DNA of 64,000 nt from Alliaria petiolata (taxonomy: Eukaryota; Streptophyta; Magnoliopsida; Brassicales; Brassicaceae): the NCBI GenBank assembly GCA_020283515.1, contig JAHZTW010000001.1, positions 167,695,252 to 167,759,251 of the forward strand, written 5' to 3'. The translations under genes and the position numbers were made by a program. Shown here piece by piece: positions 10,969 through 24,267 of the stretch; the stretch's first letter is position 1; every line of letters starts with the position of its first letter. Below the pieces are notes generated by a model. It had not been told where the DNA came from. It saw only the letters and a program-made list of their open reading frames with translations, and made no database searches.

Positions 10969-11832
10969 AAAGTTTTAACTTTTTGTTTTTTCTTAATAAT
11001 TTGCGAAAAATTATCGGCATGATTAAAAGAAAAGTAAAGTATTAATTAATTAGGAACTAGAGATCTTTTTAGTTGTTTTACTTCGATCTTTATCCTCTGT
11101 AAGACTGTAACCACTGTTGCTCTGAATCTGAATCAATCAATCAGATGGAATTTCAAAGTTCGAGATGTTAATTTCTTTCACAGAAACTCACAATTCGCAC
11201 AAAACATAATGATTTTATTTTATTTTCAAATACCGTATATTAGAGGATGATTTAATTGATTGGACAACATGAGCACTGAGAAAAGAGTCGGTCATGTGAA
11301 GAGCGAACCCGTTTGTAAGCAAAACCCAAAAAAGGAATAAAGACTATTTAAAAAAAAAAAAAAAAATTGGCACTGGAAAGTAAGTGTATGTATTTCCTTA
11401 ATTTCCTTTGTCTTGTTTTGAAAAATATCTAGCGAGTGATTATTGGTCGTTTATCTTTTTCCGACAGTCCTCGTTAACTAAATTAATTTTTATTAACAAT
11501 ATTACTTCTTTATTTCATAGGTAACGGCACAAGTAGTAAACTAGCAATTCTTTTTACCTTTTTTTTTTTTAATGTAATTAGCAAAACTGGTAAACGAAGT
11601 AAGTCCAATTTAGGGAAAGTTTGGCGATAATTTAGTGTGTAGACTGTGAATGTAATATCTTAACTAGTTATATGGGACTATAGAGAGTGAAGACCCGATA
11701 ACTATATGCAAAATAAATAAATAAATAAATTATATTGTGATAAATGTGTGAGTGTATTTTGAAAGTCTTCCTCATTTTCAGTCATGAGTCAAAGAAGGCA
11801 TGTATGGTCTCATCTCCTTTACCCGCAAATAA

Positions 11833-12111
11833 GAGCAACCTTAATGGTAATATTTTTATAAGTATCTTAAAGTTTAATTAATATATGAAGAAAATATAAT
11901 ATATATAGACAAGTGGGTGTTTTTTAGCAAATGAAGAAGAAAAAAACAAAAAATATTGTACATTCCAATTAAAAGATGCCAAGTAAGGGGTCTTCAAGTA
12001 TCTTTAGTGTCTATGTAAAGACACCATTTTTTACTATTCATTACTATTTACTTTTTTTTTAATATTTCTTAATTTAAAGATACCCATAAAAATTGTCCAA
12101 TCGAGGTGATC
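11833..12111. mobile_element. MITE with about 50-bp inverted ends and TAA duplication (Harbinger/Tourist type)
   Basis: The left end gagcaaccttaatggtaat and the reverse complement of the right end (gatcacctcgattggacaa) align over roughly 50 bases, including a shared atttttat...gtatctt block. A TAA lies outside each end (11830-11832 and 12112-12114). The element is 279 bases, with no coding capacity. A three-base TAA duplication points to the PIF/Harbinger superfamily. Confidence 0.6.
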
Positions 12112-14824
12112 TAAGAATGACTCGGTCTCATTCAATCCGAATGGGCAGAGATATTGATAGTTGTGTGTTTTTTTTTTCTTACAAATTAATTGAGACTTAC
12201 AGTATTTATTGATACTAACTGTGTGCAGATCATACACCTGAAATATGCGATTTATTTACTTTTTCAACATCTTTTTAAATATGTCTCTTTTTTTTTTTTG
12301 ACAACAAATATATCTCTACTTAAATGAAGAAAAAAAAATGCAATAATGATCGATATTTTGAAAGCCATTACGAAAAGAATTGGTGAGAAGGATGCATAAC
12401 TAAGTTTCTAGTGTAATGATAAAAAAGGATTATAGTGTAAAAAAATTATATGGAAAATACATGACAATCGTTTAAAATTAACCGAGCACAAAAATATATA
12501 TTAATCCATGGTGTAAACAGATCTATAGTGTTGGGGGGGGGGGGTGTTATTTGTTTGTTAATTTAGAAAGAGTCATCTATCATGTATACTAATTAACCAT
12601 TAAAAAAACAATTAGACGAAGGTATAACCAAATCTATAACGTTAAAAAAAGTATTTAACTATTACACAAATCGACCATATAAAATATAAGTCACAAATGC
12701 ATTTTATTATTTCTTTTTTAAGTAAAAGAAACTATTTGATCAATTAATCCTTACAGAATTGTATCAAAATACACCCGAAATACTCCTCAGTAAAACAAAC
12801 AGAAAGTTACAAAAAAAAAATTCACCATAAATTTACAATCAAAAATAAAGTTGATGAACTTTTGTTAGGTCTCTTTCACCATTATAGCAATTCAGAAAAA
12901 AAACTCTTACATTTTCTCATTTATGGATTCATGTAGTTGTTATTGGCGGAATTAAGGAATTTTTTGGCTATATTTGTAATGCAAGTTGATGAGGATAAAC
13001 TACAAACGTTTATTGATTTAACAAAATATCTCAAAATATCTACAAAATACTTTATATGAAACAAACATAAATTTGATGACAATGAATTTGGTTAGGTCCC
13101 TTTTCACCATTATAGTAATTCAATTATTTTGATTTAAATTTACTTATAGTTATCTCCGGAGATATTTTGTTCTAAATGGTTAATTATTCACTTATTTGTG
13201 TGTGAAACTAACTAATTTCAAACTTGGATAGCTACAAATTTAAAACACAGACTAATTAACTTAGTTTCTACCTGTGGAATATAAGTTCGACATAAACTCA
13301 AATCGTTATTATTTTGTTTCTACTTCAAAGTTCAGTTACTGATATATACGATAAAATGCAGCTAGGCTAATAATATCAAAAAAAAAAAATCTGATTGGGA
13401 ATAAAATTAAAGTGATTAAAGGGGGAAAAAGGTGGAGAAAGGGGAATATTTGAAGAGAAACGATAAACGTACCACCCAACTTATAGACACTAGAAACGCA
13501 TGACAAGCCCAAATATTATCCACCTTTCAGTTTCACTTAATGGAATCTTATGCCTTATCTCTTTCCTTTTCTTTTTTCTCCAAATTGTTTATTACTATAT
13601 AACACCCAAGAGGCCAAAAAAGTGAAGAAACATTTCGGCTATAACTTTTTCATCATCGCTTTTTAATTTTTGTTTTGTCTTCTACAAGTAGCTAGCTCAA
13701 GGTTATCCAACTTTTTTTTGTTTTTGTATATTCTTGTCTAAGACCGAACGTATTCACATTATTTGATAAAACATACTCAAATATCTAGACGAACTCCATT
13801 ATTAATTTCAGTTTGACGACTAGCTTCACTTGGTTGTGATTCATGAAAATCCTGCAGTTAAAACAAGTTTCACAACAATTGTTACGAGCAAAAACAAATG
13901 AAAACACTAGAAAAGTGTATCCCCTCGCACTTTCTCGTTAAACACACTGTTATTTAGTTTTTAAGCATACAACGAGTCTAGTGAAATGTGAAATTTTGCT
14001 TTCACGAATATTTTCTTCTTAGATGGAGATGATTTCACGAATATATAAATCCAATCATCTAATAAAATTTAAGAAGAATAAAATAAAGTTTAGATAGAGA
14101 GGGTGGTCCGAGGTTTAAAGTAATATTAGAAAGAGAGAAAAAAAAAATGTGTATATTTCTCGATTTAAATTATATATATCATTTCATTATAGGTAGTACT
14201 TTCCTCCTAACTATCTTTTGCCATCCTCATAGTCAATAAAGTGATATATTTCAAAGATTCATTTCTTCATCTCTCAAATGACCTAATCTTCCCCTAACCT
14301 TTTTTGCCATACTTCTTTTCAATGTTCACATTATATATGCCTGTCCCTCTTAATTTACTATTACATCTTCACTTTTTACCAGCCTCGTCATGGCAATACT
14401 ATACCCACAAATATAACTTTTCAAAATTACATCCTTCTCATGCTTTCGCTACAATCAAGTTTGGAGTATGTTCATAATGAAGCTGAAAATTAACCAAAAT
14501 TGGGTTCAAACGATTTGTATGATGTTGAACATAAGTCTCATGCAATTTTTTAATTTATAAGAAGACACAAAAGAAAAATAGAGTGATAAAACAAAACTTG
14601 TTATCTCGTTCCTTTTTCTCTCTCTAAATTCTCTATATATTAATTAAGAAACATTTTTAGAAAATAGGTTTATTTTTTGAAATATTTACAGTGGTGCCAT
14701 TTTGCTGATGTGTCACCACCACACTTATTCTCTCATTATTTTAATACAAATTTTCTTTTTTGATTAGACTAATCTCCTATATATTATTTGATAAACATTT
14801 TTAGAGAGTAACCTTAATTTTGTA

Positions 14825-15080
14825 CTCCTTCTGTCCCATTTTAAATGATGTTTTAGATAAAATCACACAAATTAAGAAAGTAGATTAAAATAATAAAAAA
14901 ATTAAAATAGAATACAAATGGCCAATAAACTGGTTTAGACTTTTGAGCTTCTTTAGCCAATTTTTTTTTAGTTATTGTTAGATTAAAATAAATTAAAAAC
15001 TGCATAGATATGTGAAAAAATCAAATAAAATGGGACAAAACAAAAGTTTTTGAACATCATTTAAAATGGAACAGAGGGAA
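14825..15080. mobile_element. MITE with about 28-bp inverted ends and TA duplication (Stowaway type)
   Basis: The left end reads ctccttctgtcccatttt and continues aaatgatgtt. The right end, reverse-complemented, reads ttccctctgttccatttt and continues aaatgatgtt. TA flanks both ends (14823-14824 and 15081-15082). The element is 256 bases, AT-rich and non-coding. The CTCC-CTGT start and TA target are those of Tc1/mariner-derived Stowaway elements. Confidence 0.75.
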
Positions 15081-15990
15081 TATATTATTTACAATGTTGC
15101 CATTTTGCTGATGTGTTATCACCATAATCATTCTCAATAAACATATAAAAATGGACTTATGTTACTAGATTAATTACATGTTATGTCACTCACATTAATT
15201 TGGTTAGACAATAGTTTATATCATTTATTTATACATAATTGAGCATTTAATTTATGAGGATATTATCTTTTTTATATTTCTTACCAAAAATATATCATAC
15301 TAATTATTTTTTAAACACTACATTCCTTCTTTTATTTTTGTTTTAACTAAGTTTTGTCAAAAAATAAATCATCACAGCATTCGTATAGTAAAAATATAAA
15401 AAAAAATTTGTACATGTTTTATAGTTCGAATTTTTAAATGAATATAAATTACTCAAATGATTAATAAATATAAGTATGTTTTAAAATTCCATATTGGAAA
15501 TGAATTTGTGTAAATGGTTCAAAAATCATTATAAAAAGAACATAAATGATAAAAACAAAAAAAATATAAAAGCAAGAATCTTGATTTAATAGGCATCCAT
15601 ATTTATAAATATTTTTTTGTTTAATATAGTTTATTAATAGAACCTTATAAATTAACCAAATAATATAAATATTTAAACTTGATAACAAGTTAAAAATATT
15701 ATATCAAAAAATCGAAATATTAAATTATATTATTCACATATATATAAAACAGATTAAATTATTTTTATTTAAAATAATTTCAAAATTATCTTTAATAAAA
15801 TTATTTATAAATTAATAATCCTGCACAGGATTATCACCTAGTGTTTTATTATTTAACATCCAAGAGGGAAAAAAAAGTGAATTGAAAATTTTCGGCCAAC
15901 ACCTTTTATCCAAGTTTTTGTATTTTCTGGTAATGGGCATTAAACGTGAATAAAAGAGACTTGTGCGAATAGGCCCAACTCGGCCCAGCT

Positions 15991-16046
15991 TCTTATTTCT
16001 TCACTACTCGTCAGGCACTCTTATTTCTTCACTACTCGTCGGACAC
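15991..16046. repeat. 28-bp direct repeat at the NRPD2 transcription start region
   Basis: tcttatttcttcactactcg at 15991 is repeated at 16019 (period 28), with the ends differing (tcaggcac against tcggacac). It lies about 60-130 bases before the probable leader exon, so it may be part of the core promoter. Confidence 0.75.
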
Positions 16047-16180
16047 TCGACAGTTTAGAAAGCGAGTCAGCAAAGGGTTTTTCACTCACTCACTCTCCGC
16101 ATCTTCAGCGATTTTCCGGCGACGCTGTTTACTCTGCTCTCCCTCTCTACCGCCGTTTCACTCCATTGTTTCAGTTCAGG

Positions 16181-16394
16181 GTACCCATTTTTCCGATTTC
16201 ACGCTTTGATTCTGCTTGAAATTCCCGAAGATTATGCTTTTGTTTGCGGTCCCGTGTTTTGGAGAATGTTTCGTTTCTGATGAAAATCTGATTGCATCAT
16301 AGATAGCGACATGCGTTTGTGTAGCATGTGATTTTAGGTCTCCTTAATCATTTATCTGTCTTCTTTTTTGGGGTTTTGCTTCCGTTTCTTACAG
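16181..16394 (+). other. Leader intron of NRPD2
   Basis: A donor (agg, then gtaccc at 16181) and an acceptor (ttcttacag ending at 16394) bracket 214 bases directly before the ATG at 16397. This suggests a 5' untranslated exon ending at 16180. Introns in plant leaders often raise expression; that role here is inference. Confidence 0.55.
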
Positions 16395-16396
16395 GT

Positions 16397-19300
16397 ATGT
16401 CAGAGATGGACATTGACGAGATGGACATTGAAGAGATCGAGGCTGCTGGGGAGATCAATCTCTCTGAGCTAGGAGAACCTTTTCTCCAGGATTTCTGCAA
16501 AAAAGCCGCGACTTCCTTCTTTGATGAGTATGGGCTTATAAGCCATCAGCTCAACTCCTACAACTTCTTCATCGAGCACGGGCTTCAGAGTTTATTTCAA
16601 TCCTTGGGCGAGATGCTAGTCGAGCCCTCTTTTGATCCGACGAAGAACAAGGATCATGACTGGAGATACGCGACGGTGAAGTTCGGAGAAGTCACCATTG
16701 AGAAGCCCTCATTCTTTTCTGATGACAAGGAGCTTGAGTTTCTCCCATGGCACGCCAGGCTTCAGAACATGACCTACTCAGCTAGGATGACCGTAAACGT
16801 CGAAGTTGAGGTAAGGAAACTAACAAAACTTTTGATCAAGTTTCTGTTTTGCTGTCCTTTGTGTATCTTATTCTTATTAGTCTAACTGCTTCTTCGATTT
16901 GTAAACTGACTAGGTATTCATACAAAAAGTGGTTAAGAGAGACAAGTTCAAGACGGGACAAGACGAATGTGTGGAGAAGCAGATATTGCATAAGAAGAGT
17001 CAGGGCATTCCGATTGGTAGGATACCCGTGATGGTCAAATCTGTCCTCTGCAACACAGTGGAGGAGAAAGGACGGAATGGTGAAAACCACAAAAAGGGTG
17101 AATGTGCATTCGATCAAGGTGGCTATTTTGTGATCAAGGGGGCTGAGAAGGTGAGTTACACAAAGGCTTACATACAAGCATAACTATCGCCGAGCTGTTA
17201 TGCAAGTTCCTAACATGAATATGTTGTGTTTTGCAGGTCTTTATTGCTCAAGAACAGATGTGCATAAAGAGACTGTGGATCTCTAATACACCATGGACAG
17301 TCTCCTACAGGTCCGAAACTAAAAGAAACAGGTTCATTGTGCGTCTCGCAGAGAATCAGAAATCAGAAGACTACAAGAGAAGGGAGAAAGTACTGACAGT
17401 GTACTTCTTGTCGACTGAGATCCCAGTCTGGGTCCTGTTCTTTGCGCTGGGTGTTTCGTCAGACAAAGAGGCAATTGATCTTATTGCCTTTGATGGTGAT
17501 GATGCAAGCATTACCAACAGTCTCATAGCTTCCATCCACGAAGCTGATGCGGTTTGCGAAGCTTTTCGCTATGGGAAGAATTCTCTAGAGTATGTTGAAC
17601 AGCTGATAAAGAGCACAAAATTCCCACCTGGCGAAAGTGTGGATGACTGCCTACGTCTGTACTTGTTTCCAGGCCTCAAAGGTTTGAAGCAGAAAGCACG
17701 ATTCCTGGGCTACATGGTGAAGTGCCTTTTCAGGGCATTTGCCGGGAAAAGAAAATGCGAGAACAGAGACAGCTTCAGGAACAAGAGGATTGAACTAGCT
17801 GGAGAACTGTTGGAAAGGGAGATGAGGGTGCATATTGCACACGCTAGAAGAACGATGACCAAGGCCATGCAGAGACACCTCACTGGCGATGGCGATTTGA
17901 AGCCTATCGAGCATTATTTGGATGCATCAATTATCACAAATGGGCTCAGTAGAGCCTTCTCCACTGGAGCATGGTCTCATCCTTTCAGGAAGATGGAAAG
18001 GGTTTCAGGTGTTGTAGCTAATCTGGGCCGTGCAAATCCATTGCAGACTCTGATTGATCTGAGGAGAACGAGACAGCAAGTCCTGTATACCGGCAAGGTT
18101 GGCGATGCTAGATATCCGTAAGTGACATTTCCACCCTCGGTTTGTTTTAAATATCCCACGTACTAAAACTATGCTGTATAGTCTGCATTTGCTCAAGTTT
18201 TTATGTCTTCAAACTGTTTTATCGGATATTCGTTTTAACTTATTTCATTTAGTTTGTGATGGTAACCACTGCTTCCTGCAGAGTCCCATCTGTGATTAAT
18301 ATAGATTCATACTGATTTTGTATACTGTCTTTCCCGTTTCTTTTTCCCTCAGTCACTTTATCTTGTTAATTTTTCCTGATGTCAACACCGAGATTATCCA
18401 TTTTGGTTACTTTTTTATGTGAGCATTTAGACAATTGAGTCGGTTGGGAACTTAACATTGCACTGCGTTGTTTGTAATGTTGGCCACAGGCATCCCTCTC
18501 ACTGGGGCCGAGTATGTTTTTTGTCAACTCCAGATGGTGAAAATTGTGGTCTTGTGAAGAACATGTCTCTCCTTGGACTTGTTAGCACTCAAATATTGGA
18601 GCCTGTGGTGGAAAAGCTCTTTGCTTGTGGAATGGAAGAGCTCGTGGACGATACCATCACATCACTGTGTGGGAAGCATAAAGTTCTTGTCAATGGAGAC
18701 TGGGTTGGATTGTGTTCGGATTCTGAATCCTTTGTTGCGGAGTTAAAAGGCAGGCGGCGTCAAAGTGAACTACCTCGTCAGGTATCTTCTGTTTCAACAA
18801 AAGCCTGTGTTATTTCGATATTCTTGCGCTGCTGCTTGGTATTTACCTTGGTTTTTTCTGCTTCACAAATGTGGCGGCTATGTCGTCCTATATCAGTGAT
18901 ATAATATCATTATAATACGTTTCAATTTTTACTTTGCAGATGGAAATCAAGCGAGATAAAGATGACAATGAGGTGAGGATATTCACTGACGCTGGTAGAC
19001 TACTCCGACCTCTCTTGGTTGTGGATAATCTCCACAAGTTGAAGCAAGAAAAACCTGCACAGTACTCCTTCGAGCATCTTCTTGACCAAGGGATTCTCGA
19101 GGTGATCGGGATTGAGGAAGAAGAAGACTGTAACACAGCATGGGGAATCAAACAGCTTCTGAAGGAACCTAAGAATTACACACATTGCGAATTGGACATG
19201 TCCTTCCTGTTGGGTGTGAGCTGTGCAATTGTCCCATTTGCAAATCACGATCACGGTAGGAGGGTTCTCTACCAGTCCCAAAAGCACTGCCAGCAAGCCA

Positions 19301-21180
19301 TTGGGTTCTCATCAACGAACCCTGACACCCGCTGTGATACGCTATCCCAACAGCTGTTCTATCCCCAGAAGCCACTTTTCAAGACATTGGCGTCTGAGTG
19401 CTTGAAAAAAGAAGTGCTGTTTAATGGCCAGAACGCAATTGTTGCTGTGAATGTTCATCTTGGGTACAACCAGGAGGATTCCATTGTGATGAACAAGGCT
19501 TCATTGGAACGCGGTATGTTCCGTTCGGAGCAGATCAGGAGCTACAAAGCAGATGTTGACAGCAAGGACTCAGAGAAGAGGAAGAAGATGGATGAGTTGG
19601 TTCAGTTTGGAAAGACACACAGCAGAATTGGAAGAGTAGACAGCCTTGATGACGACGGGTTCCCTTTTATTGGTGCTAATATGCACAGTGGCGATATTGT
19701 CATCGGCAGATGTACCGAGTCTGGGGCTGATCACAGTGTAAAACTCAAGCACACTGAGAGAGGGATTGTGCAAAAAGTGGTATTATCATCAAATGACGAT
19801 GGGAAGAACTTTGCTGCAGTTTCTCTGAGACAGGTAAGTTCCAGATCATACTGAAGTGAGAACTGTCTTTCAGATATCTCAGTTCTTTGAGTTAATGTAA
19901 TGTTCCATTGATCTGTCATTTACATCTCGCAGGTTCGTTCTCCATGTCTTGGAGATAAATTTTCCAGTATGCATGGCCAGAAGGGTGTTTTAGGCTATCT
20001 AGAGGAACAGGAGAATTTTCCTTTCACGATGCAAGGCATAGTTCCTGATATTGTGATAAACCCGCACGCTTTCCCTTCTAGGCAAACACCGGGTCAACTC
20101 TTGGAGGCTGCTCTCTCCAAAGGAATAGCTTGTCCCATCCAGAAGAAGAAGAGCAGCTCTGATGCATACACCAAATTGACACGTCATGCCACTCCTTTCT
20201 CCACTCCCAGTGTCAGTGAAATAACCGACCAGCTTCACAGGTACTATCTTCACACTGTCATTTGGTTTTGGGAATGTATACAAAATATTGGAAAAGATTG
20301 AAACAGAGTACAGGGCTTGATGCTACAATGAGTAGAGGTCAATAGGCATGCTATATAACTAATCGACATTTGCTCCCTAGGGAGTAAACAAGCAGAATGA
20401 GCCATATACTGGACAAGGCGCTATGCTAATTTGAGCTACTCTATAAGATTGAAACATCTCAGTGAATATTGGTTTCGTTTACCTAGGAGACCTAAAAGCT
20501 AGCATGACTTTTATGATGTGCACTATCGCTGTAAGACTAGAAACCTAAGAAGTTTGATGTTCCGTGGTTGAGTTATTTCTTTTTGTGCCTGAAAACATGT
20601 AGAGAGTAGACAAAAATGGGGTTAACAGTTAGAGGGTTGAGGCTGTGAGTAATTTGCCTTGTGATGATTCTTTGTCAGGGCTGGCTTTTCAAGATGGGGA
20701 AACGAAAGGGTCTACAACGGAAGATCAGGAGAGATGATGCGTTCACTCATCTTCATGGGCCCAACATTCTATCAGCGGCTTGTCCACATGTCAGAGGACA
20801 AGGTCAAATTCAGAAACACCGGACCAGTTCACCCCCTCACACGCCAGCCAGTTGCAGACAGAAAGCGGTTTGGTGGAATCAAGTTTGGAGAGATGGAGCG
20901 AGACTGCCTTATAGCACATGGTGCTTCTGCTAATCTGCACGAGCGTCTCTTCACTCTGAGTGATTCTTCACAGATGCACATCTGCAGGAACTGTCAGAAC
21001 GTTGCGAATGTGATCGAGAGGGCAGCAAGCAGCGGAAGAAAGATCCGAGGGCCATACTGTAGAGTGTGCGAATCTCCGGACCATGTGGTTAGGGTTTATG
21101 TGCCTTATGGAGCTAAGCTGCTGTGTCAGGAGCTATTCAGCATGGGCATCACTCTCAACTTCGACACCAGACTCTGCTGA
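16397..21180 (+). CDS. NRPD2: NRPD2/NRPE2, second-largest subunit of RNA polymerases IV and V
   Basis: The catalytic beta-like subunit shared by plant Pol IV and Pol V, which make the siRNA precursors and scaffold transcripts of RNA-directed DNA methylation in the nucleus. Coding exons: 16397-16810, 16914-17150, 17237-18117, 18490-18781, 18940-19833, 19933-20240, 20679-21180. They join in phase to 1,175 residues, the normal family length. Signatures: HPSHWGRVCFLSTPDGENCG (around residue 510); GYNQEDSIVMNKAS near 782, which holds acidic metal-site residues; GDKFSSMHGQKG; RFGGIKFGEMERDCLIAHGA; and a C-terminal zinc site with HICRNC and YCRVC. Residues I recall as NRPD2-specific are kept, separating it from Pol II NRPB2. 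No lesion was found. Recalled Arabidopsis copies lie on chromosome 3, so this position is not collinear. Confidence 0.96.
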
Positions 21181-22342
21181 TTTCCGTTTTATGTGTTTAC
21201 ATCACTTGGTAAATAAATGGCTTCGAGCCTTGGACCATCTTATCTGAAGTTCGGATTTGTTTCGGTTTGGTGTTCCTTTTGAATTGTTCCTTTTGTGTGA
21301 GCTTTGACTCTTAACCGTTGATGTTTAACCGAATCATAATCGAGATGTAAAATACAGATCAATGCTTCAAGAGCTCCATCTTCTTCTCTAGTTCTTTATG
21401 CTATTATTTTAAAAACAAATCAGAGTGTGTATGCGGCCACTTAATGAGTTTCCAAAAACAAGAGAAAAAAGAAAAAAAAGACATTGAACCTGCCTAACAT
21501 ATGCTCCAATAACAGAAATCCATATGCAGCCCAATAAACTTCATATGCAGCCCAATAAACAAAGCTTCTGTGCTTCATTCATTGGCTCACTCGCATGTGA
21601 AGTCACATGTACAAAGGGCGTATTAATTAAAGAAAAAACATGTCTCGTGAAGATTACACATCAACAAAACAAAACAAAAAAGAAGAAGAGAAGTTGCATT
21701 AAATACAAAGGGTGTATCAATTAATCAATTTTCTCTCTAGACAAAGCCACGTTCATAGCCAACTCATCTCATGTCTCTCTCCTTTTAACATCAAAAACCA
21801 TCACATCACATCTCTATCCACACACAGAGATGCATTTTTAAGGTGTGAGTGCCTTTGAAGTGTCTAACTAAAGCAACAAAACAAGAGACGATACACTGAA
21901 AACAAAAGTGATAAGAGCTAAAACAAAACCTCAATCAATCTACAAGACGGACATGGTTCGGTTCTGATTTGGGACGGGCTATGCGGTTCAGTCCTAACCG
22001 GGGGAAAGCAAGAGCAGATATGTGGAGAGACATGAATGAAACAATGTTTTGCACATTGATACATGTAAAGGGTGAAGAAACAAACAAACATACAAAGAAT
22101 GAATAGTGAAACATCTACAATACTTGGAGCTGCAATGCCCTGGATTGTCATGTGAAGATAGCTGGATTTGTCTGTCACTTGTGCTGTCAACAGCATTAAC
22201 AGAATTACCTGAAAAAGGGAGGGAAAAAACACATCAGGTGTTTTTGTTGGTTTTATAATACAGACTGTGAATCTTGATTTTTGAGTTTGGGAATCTAAGG
22301 AAAGCGTTACCTGAAAACGGGTCAGAGACATTATCAGCAGTT
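21181..22342. other. Convergent 3' flanks of NRPD2 and PIRL4
   Basis: The stretch holds the 3' untranslated regions of two genes that face each other. A short direct repeat (catatgcagcccaataaac) occurs at about 21521 and 21540. The open minus frame 22331-21918 has no recognisable family and overlaps the expected PIRL4 3' leader-side exon region. Confidence 0.5.
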
Positions 22343-24267
22343 TTAGACAATCTCCATGCTGCTCTGTTTTCTCTTGTTAGACTTGGAGAAGAAGCACATC
22401 TGAACCCAGCTCTTCTTCGGCTTAACCATTAGAGATTTCGCGTTTCTCGTCTCCACCAGATCATTCATGTATTGAACAACGGCCTGTAAGTAGTATGAAT
22501 CATCCGTGAGCGAGTACTGTTTTAAGCACAAATTTAGAATCTAGAGAGAATGAGAGAGAGAGAGAGAGAACCTGAGGGCCCTTTTCGGCTATATCCCGAG
22601 GAGGAACTTGTAGTGGATTCTCCTGAGCACGGAAAACGCGCAGCTTTGTAAGCATCTTGAAGGAGTCTGGAAGCACACGGATCTGGTTATTGCTTATATC
22701 TAGCTCTTCAAGCATCTCAAGGTTGCCTATTGATCTCGGGAGTGATACCATATCAGCGAAATTGTTCCCAATATTCAGCTTCACAAGCGTAGTTGCAAAA
22801 CATAAGCTCTCTGGCACAGACTCGAGCTCGTTGAAACTCACATCCAGCTCTTTGAGGTTAGCTAAAGAAGACATGGTCGTTGGTAACTGCCTGATGTTAT
22901 TGTAACGGACGGACAAGATCTCTAGCGTAGTTATCTTCCCAATGGCTTCTGGAAGAGCCTTGAGTTTGTTGTAATCCGCACGGAGTTCTTTCAGCGAAGA
23001 ACATCCACCGATTGAATGCGGTATCTCTTCGATATCATTTGTCTCGACGTCGAGCTTCTTTAGACTCACAAGAGCACCGATTGATTCAGGGAGAATCGGG
23101 AGGTTGTTGCAGCTCAAATCAAGCTCCTCGAGCCGCAACAATCTGCTAAACGCAGAAGGCAGAGATGATAACTGGTTGCCACTAACATTGAGGTAAACCA
23201 AGTTCAACAAATCTCCTATAGACTCAGGGAGCTGACCGATCCTGTTGGAACGCAAATCGAGCTTTGTCAAGGAAGAAAGCCCTCCTATGGTGTTTGGCAA
23301 TACCACAATGTGATTCTCAGACAGATCAAGCGAAGTTAGATTCGATAACTTGCCAATAGAATCTGGAAGCCACTCGACTTGATCCGTTAGCTTGTTCTGT
23401 AGATTCAGCTCCTGAGTAGCTCTCTTGGCTGATACCTCAATCAAACTAGCAAGTTTAATCAAACTCAGCTTCTCTCCATCATTGCCTACACAATAACAAA
23501 TGATCCACACAAAAAAGTTACTAAAACATAATCTGTTGCTCAATCTCTAGTTCTATCTAAAAAGGTTTACGCTTCCATGTCTAGAAAAATCCAAAGTTAT
23601 TAGTACCAATTGAGTAACCCTGGAGCTTTTGAATCAATCGAATTGAGAGAAGAAGAAGAAGGGTTATTAACTCACCGGGGAATTTTCCGGCGGCAAGTGT
23701 TGAATCCACAATCTGGGGTTTTCGAGGAGCTACGAAACCGTCGTTGTAGAGAGAAGGCTTAGCTTTCGTCACGAAGCTATCGTCTCGTGAAACCATTTCC
23801 TTGGGGCGGACAGGGGATTTCTCGGAAAAATTAAAGCTCGACGGAGAATCAGAACGAATTGCCGGAGACGGAGCAGGGCCGTTAGAGGAAGAGGAAGACG
23901 GAGAAGCAACGCAATTAGAAGCTCTTTGAATGAAATCGTCGAACAAAGTGTGAACAGTTTCCAGATCGAGAAGTTTCGTAGCTTCTCTTTTCTGTTCTCT
24001 GCTGCGAAACTGAACAAGGCCTTTCTTCATTTCCTGCAACACCGCGAAGAGCTCACCAGGAACCTCGGAGCTCTTTCTCTGCCTAGCAATGGCTTCTAAC
24101 CAAGCTTGATCTTCTTTCTCGACGTTCTGTATCAGAGACCTCGCAGCTTCAACCTCGTCGATTCCTGGTCTCGGTGGCAAAGATCTGTGAATTCTCATGA
24201 TTTCTTCGACCACTTGCTCCGTAGAATCCAAACGCTTATCCATTTGCATCAAATCCATTAGCTCCAA
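22343..24267 (-). CDS. PIRL4: PIRL4, plant intracellular Ras-group-related leucine-rich repeat protein
   Basis: PIRLs are plant-specific intracellular LRR proteins related to animal and fungal Ras-binding LRRs; several act in pollen or seed development. Exons: 24267-23676, 23485-22572, 22483-22343, joining to 548 residues. Residues 1-200 are a predicted helical, charged region (EEIMRIHRSLPPRPG, then VEKEDQAWLEAIARQRKS) with a serine/proline-rich stretch. Then come about ten 23-residue LRRs, roughly residues 240-490, with the pattern LPxSIGxLxxLxxLDLSxN. The C-terminus has the GxxxYMNDLVETR and KSWVQM segment typical of PIRLs. No breaks. ATG codons also occur at the seventh and ninth codons, so the exact start is uncertain by a few residues. 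Recalled counterpart: At4g35470. Confidence 0.94.

Larger units (their letters stand above)
10969..15990. other. Long AT-rich spacer with MITE remnants
   Basis: Five kilobases with no supportable gene. It holds two MITEs (listed), a 12-base G run at 12533-12544, and long A/T homopolymers. A spacer this long is unusual beside the dense gene spacing elsewhere in the window. It separates RHA3B from the non-collinear NRPD2 gene. Confidence 0.6.
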
